From: Lachnoclostridium sp. UBA3262
GTDB lineage: Bacteria; Bacillota; Clostridia; Lachnospirales; Lachnospiraceae
Assembly: GCA_002362575.1 (NCBI GenBank)
Contig: DEUM01000047.1
Span: 1 to 13,094, forward strand
Direction: 5' to 3'
DNA: 13,094 bases
The translations under genes were made by a program, and so were the position numbers. The notes under the pieces are model-generated. The model was not told the DNA's origin, did no database searches, and saw nothing but the letters and a program-made list of their open reading frames with translations. Positions 1-7,746 of the stretch are shown piece after piece (the stretch's first letter is position 1; each line of letters begins with the position of its first letter).

Positions 1-73
1 TCTTTTTCCAATCAAAAATATTTTAGCACACCCGGCATACACTGTAAAGACAGCTTCTTTCCGGAGGAAAAAC

Positions 74-1372
74 GTGCAATCTCTTTTAGCGCTAAACCAA
101 CTTTTATGGAGCGGCCCGGCACTTATTCTTCTGCTTGGCCTCCATCTATATCATACCTTTCATTATTCCTTTATTCAGCGTCATATCGTAAAGGGTATCC
201 GCCTGTCACTTGGCAGCGATACAGAAAGTGCTCCTCACGGCTTCAGCCGTTTTGGTTCACTGACAACAACTCTCGCCGCCACCCTCGGCACTGGAAATAT
301 CGTAGGTGTTTCCACCGCTGTCTATCTGGGCGGCCCCGGCGCCATTTTCTGGTGCTGGCTTACCGGTGTTCTCGGCATGGCAACCACCTATGCCGAAACC
401 TATCTCTGTACCAAATACCGTTTTGCCGACAAAGACGGAATACTCCGCGGCGGTCCTATGTATATCCTGAAATTTGTCCTTGGGAAAAAAAAGCTTGCCA
501 TCCTTTACAGCACCGCCCTCTGTCTGGCCTCCCTTGGCATCGGATGCGTCACACAGAGCAATGCCATTACCGATACCTGCCGTCAGGTGTTTGGTGTCAT
601 GCCTGCAATTACCGCCATCCTGACCGCTTTCTTGGTCGGATTGATTCTGCTTCAGGGAAAACAGTGGATAGAAAAATTTTCAATGGCTGTCGTTCCTTCC
701 ATGGCGATTTTCTTTTTCGGCGGCTGCCTGCTTTACCTGATTTTGCACTCGGATTACCTGTTCCCTGCATTGTCGCAAATTTTTTCTTCTGCTTTCGGTC
801 TTTCCCAAATCGGAGGGGGGCTTGCCGGATTTACAGTCGGAAAGGCAGTCCGCTACGGTATCGCAAGAGGGCTTTTTACAAACGAAGCAGGGCTTGGTAC
901 AGCGGGACTTGTCGCTGGAAGCTCTGCCGAAGAAAAAGCTGAAAATCAGGCGCTTATTTCCATGAGCGCCACCTTCTGGGACACCGTTGTCCTCTGTGCC
1001 GTTACTGGGCTTGTCCTCGCCGCTTTTCAAATGGAGTATCCGGCAGAATGGCCGCTTTTATCCGCCGGCTCGCTGACTGCTGCCGCCTTTGCCAAGCTTC
1101 CCTTCTTTGGTGATGAAATACTGGCGGCTGCCATTATCTGTTTTGCTCTTGCCACACTCGTGGGCTGGAGCTTCTTTGGCAGGCAGGGCTTTGATTTTTT
1201 GTTTCACGGAAAGGGAACCTCCCTGTACCACTATCTTTATATCGTAATGATTTTTATCGGCGGCGTCATGCCTCTCACCCTTGTCTGGGAATTGACGGAT
1301 TTTATCAATCTTTTTCTCTTGATTCCCGCCTTTTATATGCTTATACGGTGTCGTAACATTGACAAATTTTAG
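74..1372 (+). CDS. Sodium:alanine/glycine symporter, AGCS family
   Basis: This is an integral membrane transporter of the AGCS (amino acid carrier protein) family, which imports alanine or glycine with sodium or protons. The 432 residues are almost entirely hydrophobic segments. The family signature is clear at about residues 67-108: LAATLGTGNIVG, then GGPGAIFWCW and GMATTYAE. The second conserved block, NEAGLGTAG, lies near residue 270. The length is slightly below the usual 440-490. The start is GTG at 74, chosen because GGAGG at 63-67 sits six bases before it and no ATG is equally well placed. The exact substrate cannot be told from sequence. The gene stands alone; a separate promoter follows it before the next gene. 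Confidence 0.93.
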   Translation: MQSLLALNQLLWSGPALILLLGLHLYHTFHYSFIQRHIVKGIRLSLGSDTESAPHGFSRFGSLTTTLAATLGTGNIVGVSTAVYLGGPGAIFWCWLTGVLGMATTYAETYLCTKYRFADKDGILRGGPMYILKFVLGKKKLAILYSTALCLASLGIGCVTQSNAITDTCRQVFGVMPAITAILTAFLVGLILLQGKQWIEKFSMAVVPSMAIFFFGGCLLYLILHSDYLFPALSQIFSSAFGLSQIGGGLAGFTVGKAVRYGIARGLFTNEAGLGTAGLVAGSSAEEKAENQALISMSATFWDTVVLCAVTGLVLAAFQMEYPAEWPLLSAGSLTAAAFAKLPFFGDEILAAAIICFALATLVGWSFFGRQGFDFLFHGKGTSLYHYLYIVMIFIGGVMPLTLVWELTDFINLFLLIPAFYMLIRCRNIDKF

Positions 1373-1378
1373 CATTTC

Positions 1379-1430
1379 TTGCATTATTTACAAAAAAAAC
1401 ATACAATTTTCGTAAATAAAGTATTATAAT
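1379..1430 (+). promoter_or_regulatory. Candidate sigma-A promoter(s) for the 1475 gene
   Basis: TTGCAT at 1379-1384 is followed after 17 bases by TACAAT at 1402-1407, a good sigma-A arrangement. A perfect TATAAT at 1425-1430 forms a second possible -10, but its -35 is poor. Both lie in the short AT-rich gap between the symporter stop and the ribosome site AAAGGAGG just before the 1475 ATG. Confidence 0.5.
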
Positions 1431-1474
1431 TACACTATACTAATAGGTAAACCGCAAAGGAGGAATGTTACGAG

Positions 1475-2812
1475 ATGTCCGTAAAAATAGCAACGAAGTT
1501 TAAGGAATGGATATATTTTCATATTGCAAAGGAAAAAACAGACTTTATGAGCTTGAACCGTCTGCGCCTGAATCTCTCTGTGACAAGTACACTTCCTTCT
1601 AGGGAATCCTATGTCTTGCAATCACGAAAGGGCAGTAAGCGTATTCAGCAGGCTATGGGAGATACCTCTCTATCCTTTGACACAATGGAAGTAATATTGA
1701 ATCCATACGGACAGGCGCCTCTGACCGCCGTTGCCATTTTTCATACAGCGGAGTCATGCTGTGTGTCCTATACGGTAGCCGGACATTCTGCCCGGAGTGA
1801 GTACAGACAGGAAATAAAAGAAGCGGCTACCTCTCATTTTGTGCCTATCTGGGGGTTATATCCGGATGAAGACAACCTTATCACCATGACACTGGTTGAT
1901 TCCGGCTCTAACGTGATTTCCTCAAGAACCATACACATAAAAACAAAACCATTGCCAATAGAGCTGGAAGAAGATCCAAAAGATTCCTCCTATCCGATTT
2001 TTCGCGATAACGAGGGTGCTATCCGTTATTACTTGACAGTTCCAGCATATCGTTCGGAACTCATCGGCATTTCCGGCGAGCGGTATCTGCTGGCAGAAGA
2101 CGGAATTGCTACTCCTACCCCTTCCGGTCCACAGCCTACCCGCCTTCATGAGCTAAATCTGCTCGGATGCTTTTATCGGACATACTATATCGCCACCGGA
2201 ATCCACAATGGCATGTGCGAAAAGGAACCCGGCGGAAATCTCCTTGTTTCGAGTAATTCCCTTCCCTCACAGACAAGTGATATAATATTGGAAATAGACA
2301 GGCAGACGGGTGCTGTCGTAAAACGCCAAAAACATCTGTCCTCCGAAACCGTGTTTCCCTCTCCTATCTCATTTACAGACATTCCCTGCATATCAAACAT
2401 AAAATGTTTTATGCCGGAAACTCTTGACGAAATATCATATTCTATCGTTGGCTGGCTAAATGCCCCAACATTGTATCAGGGTGCTTCCATTGAGACGACG
2501 GATGCTGTCAACTTAATTCAATTGAGAAGAAAATATAACCTTCATTTGGTTGTGTCTGGAGATACCTTGTTGATAAGGATAGGGGATTGCCAGATTCAGG
2601 AAATATTGTTTGCAAAAATTGACAGGATTTATCAGATGGATATGACTCCATTTTTATCTACAGAGGAAAACTCTGTGCCTGAGCGCTATACGCTGGCAGT
2701 TCCTTTTACCGAAATGTACAGCGGCACTTACCGGATTGTCCTGCGCTTTGCTGATGGCGGACAGGAGGTCTTGTCCGATACGGTTACGCTTTCCCGGACG
2801 AGGCAGAGCTGA
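1475..2812 (+). CDS. Shortened arylsulfotransferase (ASST)-like protein
   Basis: The first two thirds resemble aryl-sulfate sulfotransferases, which move sulfate between phenolic compounds. Residues about 70-160 match the ASST N-terminal beta domain (ILNPYGQAPLTA, then HFVPIWGLYP). Residues about 172-283 look like the opening of the ASST beta-propeller: YPIFRDNEGAIRYYL, HELNLLG, TGIHN, PGGNLLV, and EIDRQTGAVV. The propeller then stops, and the last 150 residues (ending near GTYRIVLRFADGG) are an unrelated-looking beta-rich stretch I do not recognise. At 445 residues it lacks most of the blades that carry catalytic histidines and arginine in the family, and GIHN stands where many members have paired histidines. 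There is no signal peptide. It is probably not a working sulfotransferase; a binding role or a decayed gene are alternatives. The ATG follows AAAGGAGG by 11 bases. Confidence 0.7.
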   Translation: MSVKIATKFKEWIYFHIAKEKTDFMSLNRLRLNLSVTSTLPSRESYVLQSRKGSKRIQQAMGDTSLSFDTMEVILNPYGQAPLTAVAIFHTAESCCVSYTVAGHSARSEYRQEIKEAATSHFVPIWGLYPDEDNLITMTLVDSGSNVISSRTIHIKTKPLPIELEEDPKDSSYPIFRDNEGAIRYYLTVPAYRSELIGISGERYLLAEDGIATPTPSGPQPTRLHELNLLGCFYRTYYIATGIHNGMCEKEPGGNLLVSSNSLPSQTSDIILEIDRQTGAVVKRQKHLSSETVFPSPISFTDIPCISNIKCFMPETLDEISYSIVGWLNAPTLYQGASIETTDAVNLIQLRRKYNLHLVVSGDTLLIRIGDCQIQEILFAKIDRIYQMDMTPFLSTEENSVPERYTLAVPFTEMYSGTYRIVLRFADGGQEVLSDTVTLSRTRQS

Positions 2813-2831
2813 TAAATACACGCCTGTAAAG

Positions 2832-3881
2832 TCACCCCTCTGCTACATCCCCCCGGCGAAGCTGCGTGTCCGCCGGAATACTGTGCAGAGCTCTCTTCCC
2901 AAGTATCTGCTCGTATTCCTCCGCCAGAATTTCTCCGGTTCCCGGACGTTTTACCCACAGGTTCTCCCTTGTGAACAGTTCTCCTTCTTTTACCGGGGCT
3001 ATCGTCACCACTGTCGCAAAGGCAAAATCTATCGTCACCTGCTCCTCTGCGAGAGCTTTTTTCTCTCCGCCAAGCATCTGCGGAATTTCTTCCGCCGCCA
3101 ACAATAAATCCTTTAATCCTGCTTCATCCATGGAACAAGGCACGTCCGGTCCTGTCCTCTCCATCGTATCCGTAAAATGCCGTTCTGCCAGAACTGCGCC
3201 GAGTGCCATCGCCGCTTTACAGGCATTGTTATTCAGGCTGTGGTCTGACAGCCCGACCGGGATATCCGGAAATTCCTTCATCATTTCCACCATTGCTCCG
3301 AGCCGGATCTGCTTTGGCTCGGTCGGATATAAATTCGTAGTGTGCAGCAGGGCATATGGCACGCCGCGCCGCTCCAGAATGTTGACTGCCTTACTGACAG
3401 ATTCGATATCATTCATTCCTGTCGAAACTAACATTGGCTTCCCAAAGGAAGCAACATGGTCAAGCAGCGGATAGTTGTTCATCTCACCAGAGCCAATCTT
3501 ATATGCAGCTACTCCAAATTCTTCCAGCCGCTCCGCCGCCGCTCTCGAAAACGGCGTACTGAGAAATACCATGCCAAGTTCCTCTGTGTAGCGCTTGAGC
3601 TCTGCTTCTTCCTCCCTGTTCAGGGCACAGCTCTCCATCACATCATAGATGGAAACATCCGCATTTCCCGGCACTACCTTCCTTGCCGCCGGCGCCATTT
3701 CATCCTCCACAATATGTGTCTGATGTTTTATCAGCCTTGCCCCCGCCCGATGCGCAGAATCTACCATCTCCTTTGCCACGGACAGACTTCCCCCATGGTT
3801 AATACCAATCTCTGGTATTACAAGCGGGCGGCAGCCAATCCCCACCTCAATATCTCCAATTGAAAATACTTTCTTACCCAT
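2832..3881 (-). CDS. NeuB/SpsE-family sialic-acid synthase homologue
   Basis: NeuB-type enzymes condense phosphoenolpyruvate with an N-acylated hexosamine to make nine-carbon sugar acids such as N-acetylneuraminate or legionaminate. The TIM-barrel motifs are present: PEIGINHGG (23-31), KHQTHIVEDEM (52-62), STPFS (108-112), YKIGSGEMNNYPLL (127-140), and the metal-site histidines LSDH (214) and ERHF (235). Residues about 288-347 form the C-terminal SAF (antifreeze-like) domain, so the 349-residue protein is full length. The usual GPDH motif is GPDV here, followed by CSMD, as in a NeuB-like subgroup of unclear substrate, so I leave the symbol blank. It is the last gene of an operon with the 3896 and 4611 genes, 14 bases after its neighbour. 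GAGG lies six bases before the ATG. Confidence 0.88.
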   Translation of the reverse strand: MGKKVFSIGDIEVGIGCRPLVIPEIGINHGGSLSVAKEMVDSAHRAGARLIKHQTHIVEDEMAPAARKVVPGNADVSIYDVMESCALNREEEAELKRYTEELGMVFLSTPFSRAAAERLEEFGVAAYKIGSGEMNNYPLLDHVASFGKPMLVSTGMNDIESVSKAVNILERRGVPYALLHTTNLYPTEPKQIRLGAMVEMMKEFPDIPVGLSDHSLNNNACKAAMALGAVLAERHFTDTMERTGPDVPCSMDEAGLKDLLLAAEEIPQMLGGEKKALAEEQVTIDFAFATVVTIAPVKEGELFTRENLWVKRPGTGEILAEEYEQILGKRALHSIPADTQLRRGDVAEG

Positions 3882-3895
3882 ATCTTACCTCTTTT

Positions 3896-4630
3896 CTATT
3901 CGGTGACCGTATAAAGAAAGCTGTTTCCTCTCTTTCCTACCCGGTCTACAATTCCCAGATAATATAATACATTCAGCGCCGTCTGCGCTTTTTTGACTGT
4001 CAGCTTCGTTGCCTTTGCATACTCTCTGGAATCAAATTGTTCCAGTTCCGGCGGAACCAGCATCCGGTAGTCCTCCACGCAGTCCAGACAAAGCTCCTCC
4101 ACTAACCCGGTCGGCACTCTGTCATGACGGCAGGAGCCCTTTTTCCTGTCCTTACTCCATCCGTTCAAAAGCCTTGACTCCTCCACGTCAATCAGTAAAA
4201 TATGTACGGAAAGATTTGGCTCTTTTAAGAACGGTTTTATTTTGTAAAGTTCATGGAAAACTGCATAGGGCGTTCCCTTTTTCGGGGACTTCCGCCTATC
4301 TGTAATCTCTCCTGTCTCCTCGTCAATCCAGCGCAGCCATTTCGTCGCAGGGACCGGATATACAATCGTCACATGATAAAGCGGCAGAAAGGATTCCAGC
4401 TTTGACCTCATCGTATTAAAATTCGCAGTCTGAATTTCATACACGTTTCCCTCCCGGTACACATCCGCCACATACCCCTCTAATGGAACTTCGTGAAAAT
4501 CCTCATCCGGCTCTACATAGTTTTTAACCACGGCATGGAGTGTCTTTTCGCCAAGCGTTCCGATACCGTGGTTCTCATGTTCCCTTGATAATATTTTTGC
4601 CAATGCCTGATTAAACTGTATCTTGTCCAT
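3896..4630 (-). CDS. Unnamed protein: possible PD-(D/E)XK-like core plus C-terminal winged helix
   Basis: I do not recognise a named family. The 244-residue soluble protein has an N-terminal alpha/beta region of about 150 residues containing GTLGEKTLHAVVKNY, then EGYVADVYREGNVYEIQT. The aspartate in ADVY followed by E-I-Q resembles the D...E-x-K/Q core of the PD-(D/E)XK nuclease fold; this is an inference. The last 60 residues (SREYAKATKLTVKKAQTALN, then YYLGIVDRVGK) look like a winged-helix DNA-binding domain. The chosen ATG at 4630 lies inside the end of the araD-like gene (20-base overlap), implying coupled translation. Upstream in-frame starts exist (ATG 4648, TTG 4672), and none has a strong ribosome site. 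Its job beside two sugar enzymes is unknown; a regulator is as likely as a nuclease. Confidence 0.72.
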   Translation of the reverse strand: MDKIQFNQALAKILSREHENHGIGTLGEKTLHAVVKNYVEPDEDFHEVPLEGYVADVYREGNVYEIQTANFNTMRSKLESFLPLYHVTIVYPVPATKWLRWIDEETGEITDRRKSPKKGTPYAVFHELYKIKPFLKEPNLSVHILLIDVEESRLLNGWSKDRKKGSCRHDRVPTGLVEELCLDCVEDYRMLVPPELEQFDSREYAKATKLTVKKAQTALNVLYYLGIVDRVGKRGNSFLYTVTE

Positions 4631-5306
4631 AATATGCGTTTGCACCATGTTTTCTAAAATAATGTTTGTCAAGCAGATACTGCGGTGCGTGCTTTACCCT
4701 CGGATTCAGCGTCAGCGTATGGTGTGCCATCTCTGCCACCTTATCCAGCACAACGGCATTGTATACCGCATTGGCAGGGGAAGTCCCCCACGAAAACGGA
4801 CCGTGGTTCTTCACTACGATACCCGGCACCTCCAGCGGATCCCTGTCGCCTATTGTCTCCACAATGACAATTCCTGTATTTCTCTCATAATCTACATTGA
4901 TTTCCTCAGCGGTCAAATCCCTTGTACATGGAATATCCCCATAAAAATAATCCGCATGCGTCGTACCCAGCGCAGGAATCGCCATGCCTGCCTGTGCAAA
5001 AGTCACCGCCCATGTCGAATGTGTATGTACCACTCCCGCCAGAGTCGGATATGCCTTGTACAACTCAATATGCGTTGCGGTATCGGAGGACGGGCGGTAA
5101 CGCCCCTCTACTACATTCTGCTCAAAATCTACAACAACCATGTCTTCCGGGGACAGTTCTTCATATTCCACTCCACTCGGCTTGATAACAACATAATTAT
5201 GTTCCCGGTCTATGCCGCTTACATTTCCCCATGTGTATATAACCAGACCTTTTTCCTGAAGCTCCATATTTGCCTCATAAACTTCTTTTTTTAATTCTTC
5301 TAACAT
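4611..5306 (-). CDS. araD: L-ribulose-5-phosphate 4-epimerase (AraD, class II aldolase family)
   Basis: This enzyme interconverts L-ribulose 5-phosphate and D-xylulose 5-phosphate, feeding pentoses into the pentose phosphate pathway. The 231-residue length is exactly typical. Zinc ligands are visible as VVHTHS (H94, H96) and VKNHGPF (H168). Other family residues are GNVSG (27-31), KPSGV (42-46), SSDTATH (D75 region), HADYF (D119) and a C-terminal tyrosine pair near 225. GGAGG precedes the ATG at 5306. The gene leads an operon with the 3896 and 2832 genes and lies behind a strong promoter. No araA or araB is in the window, so arabinose use is not shown; a related sugar-phosphate substrate (for example ascorbate- or xylulose-type epimerases) remains possible. 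Confidence 0.88.
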   Translation of the reverse strand: MLEELKKEVYEANMELQEKGLVIYTWGNVSGIDREHNYVVIKPSGVEYEELSPEDMVVVDFEQNVVEGRYRPSSDTATHIELYKAYPTLAGVVHTHSTWAVTFAQAGMAIPALGTTHADYFYGDIPCTRDLTAEEINVDYERNTGIVIVETIGDRDPLEVPGIVVKNHGPFSWGTSPANAVYNAVVLDKVAEMAHHTLTLNPRVKHAPQYLLDKHYFRKHGANAYYGQDTV

Positions 5307-5370
5307 AGATGATTTACCTCCATTCTGTATGCTTCCATATTAGCCCATCACAATCAACCACTTTGACCTT

Positions 5371-5399
5371 ATTATACTCACTTTTTTCTTTTCTGTAAA
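5371..5399 (-). promoter_or_regulatory. Sigma-A promoter of the araD-neuB operon
   Basis: Reading the - strand, TTTACA (5399-5394) is followed after exactly 17 bases by a perfect TATAAT (5376-5371). The araD start lies about 65 bases downstream, with GGAGG just before it. No clear operator palindrome or catabolite-response element is visible next to it. Confidence 0.72.
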
Positions 5400-5423
5400 T
5401 ATCTTTTCCCTGCAGTTTATTTG

Positions 5424-5432
5424 TGGTACACT
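5424..5432 (+). promoter_or_regulatory. Candidate extended -10 promoter for the AEC transporter
   Basis: TG at 5424-5425, one base, then TACACT at 5427-5432 make an extended -10 element, with only a poor -35 (TTTTCC) upstream. It is divergent from the araD promoter in the same 164-base gap, and the transporter ATG is at 5471. Confidence 0.4.
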
Positions 5433-5470
5433 GTTTATTAGCTTGATTGAGCAGGAAAGGAAATATTGCC

Positions 5471-6421
5471 ATGAATAACCTGATATACAGTATGAACGCT
5501 ACACTTCCCATTTTTCTAATGATTATTCTGGGGAAGGTTCTCTCCCGCCTACATATCATAGATGAACACTTCACGAAGGTAACGGACAAATATGTTTTTA
5601 CTGTTGCCCTGCCTGTCCTTGTTTTTAAGGATTTGACAGAGGGCGATATCCGCAGTTGTTTTGATGGAAAATATGTTCTCTTTTGTTTTTTAGTAACACT
5701 CTGCAGTATTCTCGCTATCTGGGGGCTGACAGAGCTGTTTATGAAAGAGGAATCGGAAAAGGGAGCATTTATTCAGGCGTCATACCGGAGCAGCGCTGCC
5801 ATTCTCGGTCTGGCTTTCATTGACAATATGTATAACGGAGCGGGACTGGCTCCCTTGATGATTATCGGAGCAGTTCCCCTCTACAATATTTTTGCCGTCA
5901 TTATCCTGACGCTGAAAGGGGAAAAAGAAGGACAGGAAGCATTTTCACATACTCTGAAGACAACCGTGATAAAAATTTTTACAAATCCGATTCTGCTTGG
6001 TATTCTTATCGCCCTTCCTTTCGCCTTTTGGAGTCCGGACTTTCCTCCCTTTGTGGAGAAGACGATAAACAACATTGCCGGCACTGCGACCCCGCTTGCT
6101 CTGATTTCTATCGGAGCCGGCTTTGAAGGGCGGAAGGCTATCAAAAAAATAAGGCCGACTCTCGTCGCCTCTTTTATCAAGCTTATTTTACTCGCCGCAC
6201 TCTTTCTGCCCCTTGCCGTATATATGGGCTACCGCAATCAGGAGCTTATGGCAATCCTTATCATGCTTGCCTCCCCCGCCACCGTCTCCTGTTACATTAT
6301 GGCGAAGAATACAGGGAATGACAGTATCCTTACTTCCAGTATCATTGTACTGACAACCCTGCTCTCCTCCTTTACTCTGACGATGTGGATTTTTATATTA
6401 CGCCTTATGAACGTGCTGTAG
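5471..6421 (+). CDS. AEC-family (auxin efflux carrier-like) permease
   Basis: This membrane transporter belongs to the AEC family, whose bacterial members move small organic anions such as malate or malonate. The 316 residues match the usual length and show about ten hydrophobic helices in two halves. The first half opens with ATLPIFLMIILGKVLSR and VALPVLVFKDL; the second opens with TNPILLGILIALPF and includes TPLALISIGAGF and SPATVSCYIMAK, typical of the family. The ATG at 5471 is preferred over an upstream TTG at 5447 because AAGGAAA precedes it and the N-terminus then begins directly with the first helix. Its 3' end overlaps the convergent agrB-like gene by 24 bases with no visible terminator between them. 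Substrate unknown. Confidence 0.87.
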   Translation: MNNLIYSMNATLPIFLMIILGKVLSRLHIIDEHFTKVTDKYVFTVALPVLVFKDLTEGDIRSCFDGKYVLFCFLVTLCSILAIWGLTELFMKEESEKGAFIQASYRSSAAILGLAFIDNMYNGAGLAPLMIIGAVPLYNIFAVIILTLKGEKEGQEAFSHTLKTTVIKIFTNPILLGILIALPFAFWSPDFPPFVEKTINNIAGTATPLALISIGAGFEGRKAIKKIRPTLVASFIKLILLAALFLPLAVYMGYRNQELMAILIMLASPATVSCYIMAKNTGNDSILTSSIIVLTTLLSSFTLTMWIFILRLMNVL

Positions 6422-6967
6422 GCATTTGGCAATCAGCAGGGTAATCAATATAATGCTGTGCGTAACAATAAGAACCGCGCCAAAACGTGTCTGTGGAACC
6501 AGCAGTAAAAAAGCTGCTGCCATCTGTATTATCATGGTAATGCGTGCGCGCTTCCCATACACTTTTTTTTCAATGGAATCCAAAGGCTTGTTTTTTGCCT
6601 CTATGGGCACCAGCATTAAAATACATATCCCCATCACAGACTCCCACAGGCATATCCATGGCAGCACACCGGGTATTCTGCTTGTCAGCGTCTGCAAAAG
6701 GACAATTCCCGCCACCGCCACTGCCATGATAAGGGAAGACATCCAAAAACACCCTTTCGAGGTTTTGCAATGATATCCCCCTGCATACCGTCTCAGTGAA
6801 ACAAATGAAAGTACAAAGAAAACAATTTCCAGCCACCTTCCGCTAAGAACCCCAAGCACAACCGCGACAGAAATGTTTGCCAGCTCATCGATTAACAGGT
6901 TCATGCCGTACTGGTATAATTCATCGTCCTCTGAAAAAATTTTTTTGGCTTCGTTTCCCTTCATCAT
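6398..6967 (-). CDS. agrB: AgrB-like autoinducer-processing membrane peptidase
   Basis: AgrB is a membrane cysteine peptidase that removes the C-terminal tail of the AgrD precursor and forms the thiolactone ring. The 189-residue protein has an N-terminal cytoplasmic stretch and then several hydrophobic helices. The family catalytic block is present: RRYAGGYHCKTSKGC, with His66 and Cys73 as the expected catalytic pair. Length matches the family (about 190-210). AGGAGG lies ten bases before the ATG at 6967; a second ATG follows directly and could be used instead. It is the last gene behind the agrD promoter, 18 bases after the four-helix membrane protein. It ends 24 bases inside the convergent AEC gene. 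Confidence 0.92.
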   Translation of the reverse strand: MMKGNEAKKIFSEDDELYQYGMNLLIDELANISVAVVLGVLSGRWLEIVFFVLSFVSLRRYAGGYHCKTSKGCFWMSSLIMAVAVAGIVLLQTLTSRIPGVLPWICLWESVMGICILMLVPIEAKNKPLDSIEKKVYGKRARITMIIQMAAAFLLLVPQTRFGAVLIVTHSIILITLLIAKCLQHVHKA

Positions 6968-6985
6968 GCTATGTCTTCCTCCTGC

Positions 6986-7537
6986 TTAAAATTTTGTTAT
7001 CATTACATTGAGCAAAAGCTCATACAGTCTTTTGTATTTATAATTAACGGAAAATATACCGACGCTGATATAAACACATGCGAGCAGCAGTGCCGACATG
7101 ATAAAAAAGAAGCTTAACATGCTGGCTGCCTGAACATATAAACCACCGCCCTCTCCCTGATACAGGCAAATACAGGATATCGTACCCGCCAGACCAAGAA
7201 TTCCGACAAAGGAAATCTTCTCCTTTTTCTTTCTCTCCTGCTCATTATATGTTATCCGTGCCCGCACCTCATCTATAACCAGACCAAGTTTATTGTATGT
7301 ATCAATATCTAAATGATTTAAAACCTTTTCCATACACTCCATGTCGTTTGAATACTCTGCCAGACTTTGCTTTTTTTGAGTGGCTCCTCTCTGTAAACGG
7401 CAGTAAAATAAAAGAAAGGCTGTAACAAAACCAACTATCGTTAATCCGGTCTGCACAACCAAGCTGCGAGTATATATTTGATTTATTGCAAGCAGTATCA
7501 TGGTAACAATCAGAAAAAACAATCCCTTTTTTACCAT
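6986..7537 (-). CDS. Four-helix membrane protein of unknown function in the agr operon
   Basis: I do not recognise a family. The 183 residues show hydrophobic helices at about 5-23 and 27-46, a charged, probably cytoplasmic stretch at 48-108 that looks helical (KVLNHLDIDTYNKLGLVIDE, then a lysine/arginine-rich run), and two more helices at about 109-127 and 135-163. There is no AgrB-type His/Cys pair, no peptidase motif and no transporter ATP site. It sits between the agrD- and agrB-like genes, so it probably shares their transcript and may help precursor handling, export, immunity or sensing; this is inference. The start at 7537 has GGAGG four bases upstream. The frame is open back to a GTG at 7675, and a TTG start at 7600 with a GGGGG-type site is a possible alternative. 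Confidence 0.75.
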   Translation of the reverse strand: MVKKGLFFLIVTMILLAINQIYTRSLVVQTGLTIVGFVTAFLLFYCRLQRGATQKKQSLAEYSNDMECMEKVLNHLDIDTYNKLGLVIDEVRARITYNEQERKKKEKISFVGILGLAGTISCICLYQGEGGGLYVQAASMLSFFFIMSALLLACVYISVGIFSVNYKYKRLYELLLNVMITKF

Positions 7538-7746
7538 TGTTCCTCCCTTTATCCGGTCTGTATTTCGTATTTTTTCAAACTCAGTAATGATTATATCGCC
7601 CAAAGCGCATCCCCCTTTTCTTTCCTGATTGGTTCTTGTTTTTATATATTTCAGGCATCTGTACCCAACAGGCACGGTGGGGTGTCCTCTCCCCTCTTCC
7701 TATCAGGCACAGAAAGCCTAAAACACAATGTTAGTGAGCGGCCAGC
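7538..7746 (-). other. 209-base spacer between agrD-like gene and membrane protein gene
   Basis: No protein gene is well supported here apart from a possible N-terminal extension of the downstream gene (open back to 7675). The stretch has a repeated GTGCCTG and only short imperfect hairpins (4-5 base pairs), so no convincing terminator or processing structure is seen. It is long for an intra-operon gap and may set the ratio of precursor to processing proteins. Confidence 0.35.

Noticed and set aside
1..73. A promoter for the symporter from TACACT near position 39.
   Set aside because: No acceptable -35 lies 16-18 bases upstream, and the window edge prevents a fair test.
106..942. A long + strand frame inside the symporter gene.
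   Set aside because: It is rich in Arg, His and Cys, has no recognisable domain and is a frame shadow of the strongly supported AGCS gene.
2866..3474. A + strand frame opposite the NeuB-like gene.
   Set aside because: It has no domain or ribosome site; the opposite strand encodes an intact NeuB with SAF domain.
4623..5294. A long + strand frame opposite the araD-like gene.
   Set aside because: It has a composition typical of an antisense shadow, while the - strand frame has a full set of AraD catalytic residues.
7604..7660. A basic peptide frame on the - strand (MPEIYKNKN..., about 25 residues) between agrD and the membrane protein gene.
   Set aside because: There is no ribosome site, and it overlaps another open frame and the low-complexity spacer; it does not resemble a second autoinducer.
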